DNA of 32,181 nt, taken from NCBI GenBank assembly GCA_051881635.1, contig JBJEQG010000166.1:1-32181 (forward strand), read 5' to 3'. Below the pieces are notes generated by a model. It had not been told where the DNA came from, did not search any database, and worked only from the letters and a program-made list of their open reading frames with translations. Position numbers and translations under genes: made by a program. Shown piece by piece: positions 27,718 to 32,181 of the stretch. Numbering within the stretch: the stretch's first letter is position 1; each line of letters starts with the position of its first letter. This stretch comes from JBJEQG01 sp051881635. Lineage in GTDB: Bacteria; Bacillota; Clostridia; Oscillospirales; Acutalibacteraceae.

Positions 27718-29037
27718 ATGAGTATTATTTTCATTTCTTTAATTGAAACCATTTTATACTATATATGTATGCTTTCTATATCAGTTCGCCTTTTGAATGC
27801 AAAATACAGCAAAATAAAAATATGTATTTCTTTTTTGTTGTTTATCCCTATTATCGTTCTTGGATTTATATGTGATAAATATACAATGGCGTTTATTCAT
27901 GAAATATTTCAAATCATAGAAATACTTATGGTACGCCTTTGTTTAAGTAAAGTTCGTATCAGATCCATTATTTCAATATATATTTTCCTTTTCTTAATAA
28001 ACATAATCGTTGCATCTTGTATTGATTTCTTCATTTCATTGAAAACATTTGATGAAGGGTATATTGAGTTTTCTGTTAATATATTATCAACAATCATTTG
28101 CCTTATCATTTGTTATTCAAAACTAAGTCAAAAAGTTAAACAAATGTTAAATTTAATGCCAAACATGATAAAAAGGCTCTTGCTTGCTCTATTAGTTTGC
28201 GGTTCTGTTTTAACTGTCTTTGTTCTTTATGATTCCCTTTATATTGATATTGCCAATTATTCCAACGCCGTTAAGCTGGTTCTTGTTATATTCATTATTC
28301 TTTTATCATTTGCAATGCCGATTTTAGTTTTATATTCAATAACCAACAAGCATATAAAAAATTTGGCGGATAATTATGAAAAGCAAATCAATGCCCAATC
28401 CGAATATTATGCTTTGCTTTCGGAGTCAAACTTTGAACTCAGAAGATTTCGGCATGATTACAAGAATATGTGTATCGGTTTAAGCAAGCTGATAGCAGAA
28501 GGAAACAATAATGATGCACTTGAAATGCTGGAAAACCAAAATTTAGTCTTTAACTCATCTTTTATTAAATATGATACGGGAAACAGCATAGTTGATGCTT
28601 TGCTAACCGATAAACAGAAACAGGCGGATAAAATCAATGCTCAAATTGCTTTTGAAGGTGCAGTCCCTCCCCATGCGATAAAACCCACAGATTTATGTGT
28701 TATATTCGGCAACACACTTGATAACGCCTTAGAAGCCTGCAACAAGATAAACTCTGATGTTTTGAAAGTAATATTCGTAAGTTGTGTTTGCAACAGCGGA
28801 TTTATGTTCATCAAAATAACGAATCCCGTAGCACAAAAGGTAACAATAGACGGAAATATACCGACAACCACAAAATCTGATAAAAATATGCATGGGTTTG
28901 GTTTATATTCTTTGGATAAAATAATTAAACAGTATGACGGCATGGTCAGCTTTGAGTGTGACGACAATACTTTCCAAATTTCCATTGAGTTTAGCATATA
29001 CAATGAGTACAATAAGTGTACAATCAATGTTGGTTAA
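27718..29037 (+). CDS. GHKL sensor histidine kinase (AgrC-like)
   Basis: A 439-residue kinase. The first 200 residues have about six membrane helices, as in AgrC/ComD-type receptors of peptide signals. A coiled coil (about 205-235) leads to the H-box FRHDYKN (His about 246). The ATP-binding GHKL domain has N-box NTLDNALEACNK (about 330-341) and G-box HGFGLYSLDK (about 391-400). It is paired with the LytTR regulator directly upstream. No agrB- or agrD-like gene is nearby, so the signal is unknown. Confidence 0.92.
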   Translation: MSIIFISLIETILYYICMLSISVRLLNAKYSKIKICISFLLFIPIIVLGFICDKYTMAFIHEIFQIIEILMVRLCLSKVRIRSIISIYIFLFLINIIVASCIDFFISLKTFDEGYIEFSVNILSTIICLIICYSKLSQKVKQMLNLMPNMIKRLLLALLVCGSVLTVFVLYDSLYIDIANYSNAVKLVLVIFIILLSFAMPILVLYSITNKHIKNLADNYEKQINAQSEYYALLSESNFELRRFRHDYKNMCIGLSKLIAEGNNNDALEMLENQNLVFNSSFIKYDTGNSIVDALLTDKQKQADKINAQIAFEGAVPPHAIKPTDLCVIFGNTLDNALEACNKINSDVLKVIFVSCVCNSGFMFIKITNPVAQKVTIDGNIPTTTKSDKNMHGFGLYSLDKIIKQYDGMVSFECDDNTFQISIEFSIYNEYNKCTINVG

Positions 29038-29057
29038 TAACAAAAAAATCTCAATAT

Positions 29058-29088
29058 AAAGTTACGGGAAAAAATCTGCAAAGTTATA
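29058..29088 (+). promoter_or_regulatory. Candidate LytTR operator: two direct repeats
   Basis: AAAGTTACG (29058-29066) and AAAGTTATA (29080-29088) are separated by 13 bp, which gives a 22-bp period. The size, spacing and GTT core match AgrA-type sites. They lie just upstream of the promoter of the 29200-30189 gene. Confidence 0.5.
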
Positions 29089-29121
29089 GAAAACTTTCCA
29101 TATAAATAGGTGTACAGATTT

Positions 29122-29144
29122 TTGTACAACGGATATGATATAAT
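29122..29144 (+). promoter_or_regulatory. Extended -10 promoter of the phosphatase-like gene
   Basis: TGATATAAT (TATAAT at 29139-29144) is an extended -10. No good -35 hexamer lies 17 bp upstream, which fits an activator-dependent promoter. Confidence 0.6.
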
Positions 29145-29199
29145 AAAATCAACGAAAAAAGGAAACAGATTATTTGATTATCAGCAAGGAGAAAAAATC

Positions 29200-30189
29200 G
29201 TGAATGTAACTGTTTATTCCAGAGAAGAAATGGAATCTGTTATTTCCAATGGGAAATTCCCTCGCAACACAGCGGTTATCAGCTTTTACGACCCTGAAAT
29301 TAAACGAATGGACCGCAATTATACTCATGTGGATTACAGTCATGTATGCAAATATGTTTTTTACAGCGAAATTTATGACCTTGATTTAGATGTTCTCAAA
29401 GATAAAGGCTATACTTATGAATCATATTTCCCTGAGGCGGATAAAATGGCACGATTTATTTATGATGCTTATAACAAAGGAATGAATATTATCTGCCAAT
29501 GCGAATATGGTCAAAGCCGCAGTGCAGGGTGTGCTGCGGCAATTTTGGAACATTTCTGTCATAATGGAATCTCTATTTTTACTGATTACAGATACTATCC
29601 TAATCAAGTGATATATCACAAAGTTTTCGATGCTTTGGAAAATATCAAAAGGTATGACAAAAGTATTTTCTATTATCATGCCAAAGAGGATTTTATAAAA
29701 TCCCGTTTAAATAAATTTTGCGATTACAACAAACTTTTGGGAAATTTCAGTTTTAACGGCAAAATGGATTGTATAAATGCAAAAGAAAGAATTGAAACAT
29801 TTTTGCGGCTTAGAAATCTGTTGTGCAAATCTGTTACAGATGCAGTCAACTCATTTAAAAAAGGTAATCCTTTTCCCTTTATTTCTTTACACATTACAAA
29901 TTCCCAAGTATATTATGATAGTCTATTTGGGTTCTCTCCTACCCGCTTAATCAGCGAATACAAATACGGCTGCGAAAAAATCCATACCGTTATTTGGCTT
30001 TATGACTGTAAAATCACCGCAGAGCAAAAGCATAATGGTCAAACACAAAAAAAAGAAATATATTTTGGAGAACGCTTTATGCAGTATGATTTAAAGGAAT
30101 ATAATGTATTTGGCACGATGTCTTGGGACGAAAATAGCAAGGAACTTCTTATTACACCTCTTATTATGACTGATATGGATTTCAATTAA
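29200..30189 (+). CDS. Tyrosine/dual-specificity phosphatase-like protein with unknown C-terminal domain
   Basis: A 329-residue protein. The N-terminal part has the cysteine phosphatase P-loop CEYGQSRS (C101, R107: C-x5-R-S) after a hydrophobic strand (MNIICQ), followed by an alpha helix with AGCAAAILE. A preceding Asp-rich strand (FYSEIYDLDLD) could hold the general acid, although this is not certain. Residues 200-329 form a beta-rich domain that I do not recognise. The start is set at GTG 29200 because AAGGAG lies 8 nt upstream and the longer frame to 29110 runs through the promoter. The LytTR sites upstream suggest control by the neighbouring two-component system. Confidence 0.75.
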   Translation: MNVTVYSREEMESVISNGKFPRNTAVISFYDPEIKRMDRNYTHVDYSHVCKYVFYSEIYDLDLDVLKDKGYTYESYFPEADKMARFIYDAYNKGMNIICQCEYGQSRSAGCAAAILEHFCHNGISIFTDYRYYPNQVIYHKVFDALENIKRYDKSIFYYHAKEDFIKSRLNKFCDYNKLLGNFSFNGKMDCINAKERIETFLRLRNLLCKSVTDAVNSFKKGNPFPFISLHITNSQVYYDSLFGFSPTRLISEYKYGCEKIHTVIWLYDCKITAEQKHNGQTQKKEIYFGERFMQYDLKEYNVFGTMSWDENSKELLITPLIMTDMDFN

Positions 30190-30211
30190 ACAAATAAATA
30201 ACGGACATAAA

Positions 30212-30270
30212 AATCCCCTTAGTGTAATCTCGAAACTTTTGTTATTTCGAGTTTTTACTCTAAGGGGATT
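30212..30270. terminator. Bidirectional composite terminator
   Basis: An outer 11-bp stem (AATCCCCTTAG / CTAAGGGGATT) encloses an inner hairpin (CTCGAAA / TTTCGAG). On the minus strand TTTTTATG follows, so it suits the 30298-30795 gene; on the plus strand ATATTATT follows. Confidence 0.8.
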
Positions 30271-30297
30271 ATATTATTTCGCTTGCAAGGGATTTTT

Positions 30298-30795
30298 TTA
30301 GAGTTTTCCTTTTTGTAATAACTTTCTGTAGCTAATCAAAAAAATACCGAAAGCGAGTACCATAATGATATAAAGTACGGTGCAAGGCGTATCACCTGTA
30401 TGCGGTGTATCCGGCGTTGAAGGCTCTGTGGAAGATTGAACAATAACAGTGATAAGCTTATCCTCATAAACAGATTTAATCGTATAGGAATTATCAACAA
30501 TTTTATCGGTTATATCCTCATCATTTATCAAGACCTGCTTTATCTCCTTTCCACTGTCAACACTTATATGAATTATTGGCTCGGAAAGGCGGTCAACAAC
30601 AAATTCGATACCGTTTTTACCGTCTAATTCGACTTTTGCACCCTCAACAGATATTGTGATTTTGTGATATTTTGGAACAGCAGTTGTAATAACCGCCGTA
30701 CTGTTGCCTTCACCATTTACTGTTTGAGCAAATACAGTTATTGGACATATTACAATAAGGCATAAGCAGAATAGAATTGCGGCTACTTTTTTCAT
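30298..30795 (-). CDS. Small wall-anchored surface protein, last gene of pilin-like cluster
   Basis: A 165-residue exported protein. The signal peptide ends near VFA-Q (residues 1-23). The mature N-terminus contains STAVITTAVPKYHKITISV, close to the SNAVITTSIAPTYTVTIPA of the next gene, so the two are related. A beta-rich domain (about 40-115) is followed by a Ser/Thr/Pro linker, PHTGD, a membrane helix and KLLQKGKL, a wall-sorting signal variant. The paralogues upstream lack such an anchor, so this may be the base that holds them at the surface. GGGAGG precedes the ATG; the upstream gene ends 15 bp away. Confidence 0.8.
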   Translation of the reverse strand: MKKVAAILFCLCLIVICPITVFAQTVNGEGNSTAVITTAVPKYHKITISVEGAKVELDGKNGIEFVVDRLSEPIIHISVDSGKEIKQVLINDEDITDKIVDNSYTIKSVYEDKLITVIVQSSTEPSTPDTPHTGDTPCTVLYIIMVLAFGIFLISYRKLLQKGKL

Positions 30796-30810
30796 ATTGC
30801 CGCCTCCCTA

Positions 30811-31290
30811 TCATGCTTTATCAATATATGACACCTCAAATGTAACCGTATCCGTATATTCACCTGCATAAGCCTTATGCCAATCATCTGCCGTAATGTT
30901 AATTGTGAGTTCTGTTTTATCGCCCGTTGCAAGGTAAGTTGCAGATGTAAATACATTACCGCCGGCTGTAACAGTATATGGAATTACCTTTTTGCTGTCA
31001 ACTTTGTTGTTAAGTTCACCGTCAGTGGTAAGGGCAACCTTAATGCACTTATCGGGGTCAATCTGAGCCGCAGTAACCTCGATTGAGCCGAATTTGGTTG
31101 TTTCTGCGTTAAAATTAACCGTAACATCGGCAGGGATTGTTACCGTGTAGGTTGGTGCGATTGAGGTTGTGATAACCGCATTTGATTTCTTGGGTTCAGG
31201 TGTATCCTGAGTGATTTCTGCGGCAAAAGCCGTAACGGATACAGAGGCGAGAAGTGAAACTGCTGAAATTGCAGCTAACAGTTTTTTCAT
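30811..31290 (-). CDS. Secreted pilin-like beta-sandwich protein
   Basis: A 159-residue exported protein with a signal peptide (1-23, cleavage after AFA). After a Pro-rich start comes AVITTSIAPTYTVTIPADV, then a beta-rich body ending in AGEYTDTVTFEVSY. The ending matches the closing strand of spore-coat-U/Csu pilin-type and related Ig-like adhesin domains (G-x-Y-x-D-T-V-T). It has no membrane anchor. It lies between two relatives on the same strand, 26 bp and 15 bp away, with AAAGGAG before the ATG. Whether it forms fibres is unproven. Confidence 0.75.
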   Translation of the reverse strand: MKKLLAAISAVSLLASVSVTAFAAEITQDTPEPKKSNAVITTSIAPTYTVTIPADVTVNFNAETTKFGSIEVTAAQIDPDKCIKVALTTDGELNNKVDSKKVIPYTVTAGGNVFTSATYLATGDKTELTINITADDWHKAYAGEYTDTVTFEVSYIDKA

Positions 31291-31316
31291 AGCAAAAACT
31301 CCTTTACAAATATACT

Positions 31317-31841
31317 TTACGATTCAACAATGCTAATATTGAAAGTAACTGTGTCTGAATAATTACCAGCATATTCAGGATTGCCTGCCGCAAAGTGAAG
31401 TACACTTGTCTGCTCAGTTGTTTTTGTTTCAAACAAAGCGACTACTTCACCGCTTGTGATAGCACCTGTACTGTCACCAATCTTAACTGTGTATGGCAAC
31501 TGATAGGTTGCACTTGCGGCGGTTTTAAGATAAAAGTCACTGTCCATTGTAACTTTAATCTTATTATTTTCAAGCAAACGAACTCCGGCATCAGCGGTTA
31601 TAGTCAAATCGTTTTCGTAGGTAACAGTACCGTTATTGTCTTTTGCGTTAAGAACAACCTCAGCCGGAATTGTAACTGTGTAGGTTGGGGCAACATTGAA
31701 TGTAACGGAAGTTGTACCGCTATCAGGTGTGGGATTGCCGTCTGTGCCGGGTATTACCGTTGTCGGACCTACCGCAAAAGCGGTTACTGTTGCTGAGAGA
31801 GCAAAAGTTGCTGCAAGAACTGAGGTAATGATTTTTTTCAT
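31317..31841 (-). CDS. Secreted pilin-like beta-sandwich protein, paralogue
   Basis: A 174-residue exported protein with a signal peptide (1-23, AFA-V). A Gly/Thr/Pro-rich spacer precedes APTYTVTIPAEVVLNAKDN, shared with the neighbour, and the C-terminal AGNYSDTVTFNISI. The central part is beta-rich with many Thr and Asp. No Cys residues and no anchor are seen, as in the neighbour. AAAAGGA precedes the ATG. It is second in the run of paralogues and probably co-transcribed with them. Confidence 0.75.
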   Translation of the reverse strand: MKKIITSVLAATFALSATVTAFAVGPTTVIPGTDGNPTPDSGTTSVTFNVAPTYTVTIPAEVVLNAKDNNGTVTYENDLTITADAGVRLLENNKIKVTMDSDFYLKTAASATYQLPYTVKIGDSTGAITSGEVVALFETKTTEQTSVLHFAAGNPEYAGNYSDTVTFNISIVES

Positions 31842-31901
31842 AGTAAAAATCCTTTTAAATAAATTTTTATCATACAGGCTGTGCGTGATTGATTATGTAG
31901 T

Positions 31902-32181
31902 TTAAGCGTTTGCTACTGAAACGGTAAAAGTTACAGTACCTGTATATGTACCTGAGAATTTCTTTTCTGTCGGTTCTGAGAAACTGAGCGTTGTTGCGCC
32001 TGTTTTGCCGTTTGTCGGGTTTACTGTAAGAACATTATCGCCGACTGAAACTGTGTTTTTTCCGTTTTTCACGGTATATATAATTTCTGCACCTTCGGCT
32101 GATTTTACCTTAAAGGTATTGTCTGTTTCGCTTGTACCTGTGAGTGCAATCTCAACTTGTTTACCCTTTACAAGAACTACA
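31902..32181 (-). CDS. Secreted pilin-like paralogue, N-terminus beyond window (partial)
   Basis: The last 92 codons of a minus-strand gene that enters from the right edge. The visible part includes VLVKGKQVEIALTGT and ends with SGTYTGTVTFTVSVANA and a TAA stop at 31904-31902. The C-terminal pattern matches both downstream paralogues. The signal peptide and N-terminus lie outside the window. It is followed 60 bp later by the next paralogue. Confidence 0.75.
   Translation of the reverse strand, partial: VVLVKGKQVEIALTGTSETDNTFKVKSAEGAEIIYTVKNGKNTVSVGDNVLTVNPTNGKTGATTLSFSEPTEKKFSGTYTGTVTFTVSVANA

Noticed and set aside
29110..29199. N-terminal extension of the phosphatase-like protein to 29110
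   Set aside because: It would translate the extended -10 promoter and lacks a ribosome binding site, while GTG 29200 has AAGGAG at 8 nt.
1..32181. tRNA, rRNA, CRISPR array or riboswitch
   Set aside because: No cloverleaf, rRNA core, regularly spaced repeats or conserved aptamer pattern was recognised in the intergenic regions.

Overview
The window looks like draft or metagenome-assembled DNA from a low-GC Gram-positive gut anaerobe of class Clostridia. The evidence is strong GGAGG-type ribosome binding sites, sigma-A promoters, U-tailed hairpin terminators, surface proteins with xTGD cell-wall anchors, AgrA/AgrC-like two-component genes and a peptide-aldehyde type NRPS. The NRPS layout matches what is published for the Ruminococcus bromii ruminopeptin pathway, so a Ruminococcus relative is the best guess. 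This rests on pattern recognition, not a database search.

Left part (1-6.6 kb, mixed strands): a 5'-partial membrane-anchored surface protein, a secreted jelly-roll/Ig-like wall-anchored protein, secG, a two-gene glycosyltransferase operon (DUF4422 and GlfT2-like), and a small membrane protein.

Centre (6.7-19.8 kb, minus strand): one apparent operon that starts at a promoter near 19.8 kb and ends at a terminator near 6.65 kb. It encodes a STAS protein, a MATE exporter fused to an anti-sigma-like HATPase domain, a three-module NRPS (A-T-C-A-T-C-A-T-R) and a wall-anchored 5'-nucleotidase. The NRPS appears broken by 100 Ns, but the 55 bp on each side of the gap are identical. Collapsing them restores one continuous reading frame of 2992 codons. 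Adenylation domain 1 lacks the amino-group-binding Asp and the protein ends in a reductase, which together suggest an N-acyl dipeptide aldehyde. The Sfp-type PPTase that would activate the carrier domains is transcribed divergently from the same intergenic region, with a 25-bp palindrome over its -10.

Next (20.6-23.8 kb, minus strand): a SpoIIE-type phosphatase with an ECF-S-like membrane domain, an RsbW-like kinase, an ECF-type sigma factor and a small acidic protein. This set lacks its own STAS antagonist; the only STAS gene in the window is in the NRPS operon. I infer a partner-switching circuit tied to the exporter.

Right part (24-32 kb): a DUF218 membrane protein, a MITE-like element, an orphan small protein, an XRE regulator, a LytTR response regulator with a GHKL kinase, and a phosphatase-like gene preceded by AgrA-type direct repeats. 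Last is a minus-strand run of secreted pilin-like paralogues with an anchored companion, cut by the window edge. No tRNA, rRNA or CRISPR array was seen.
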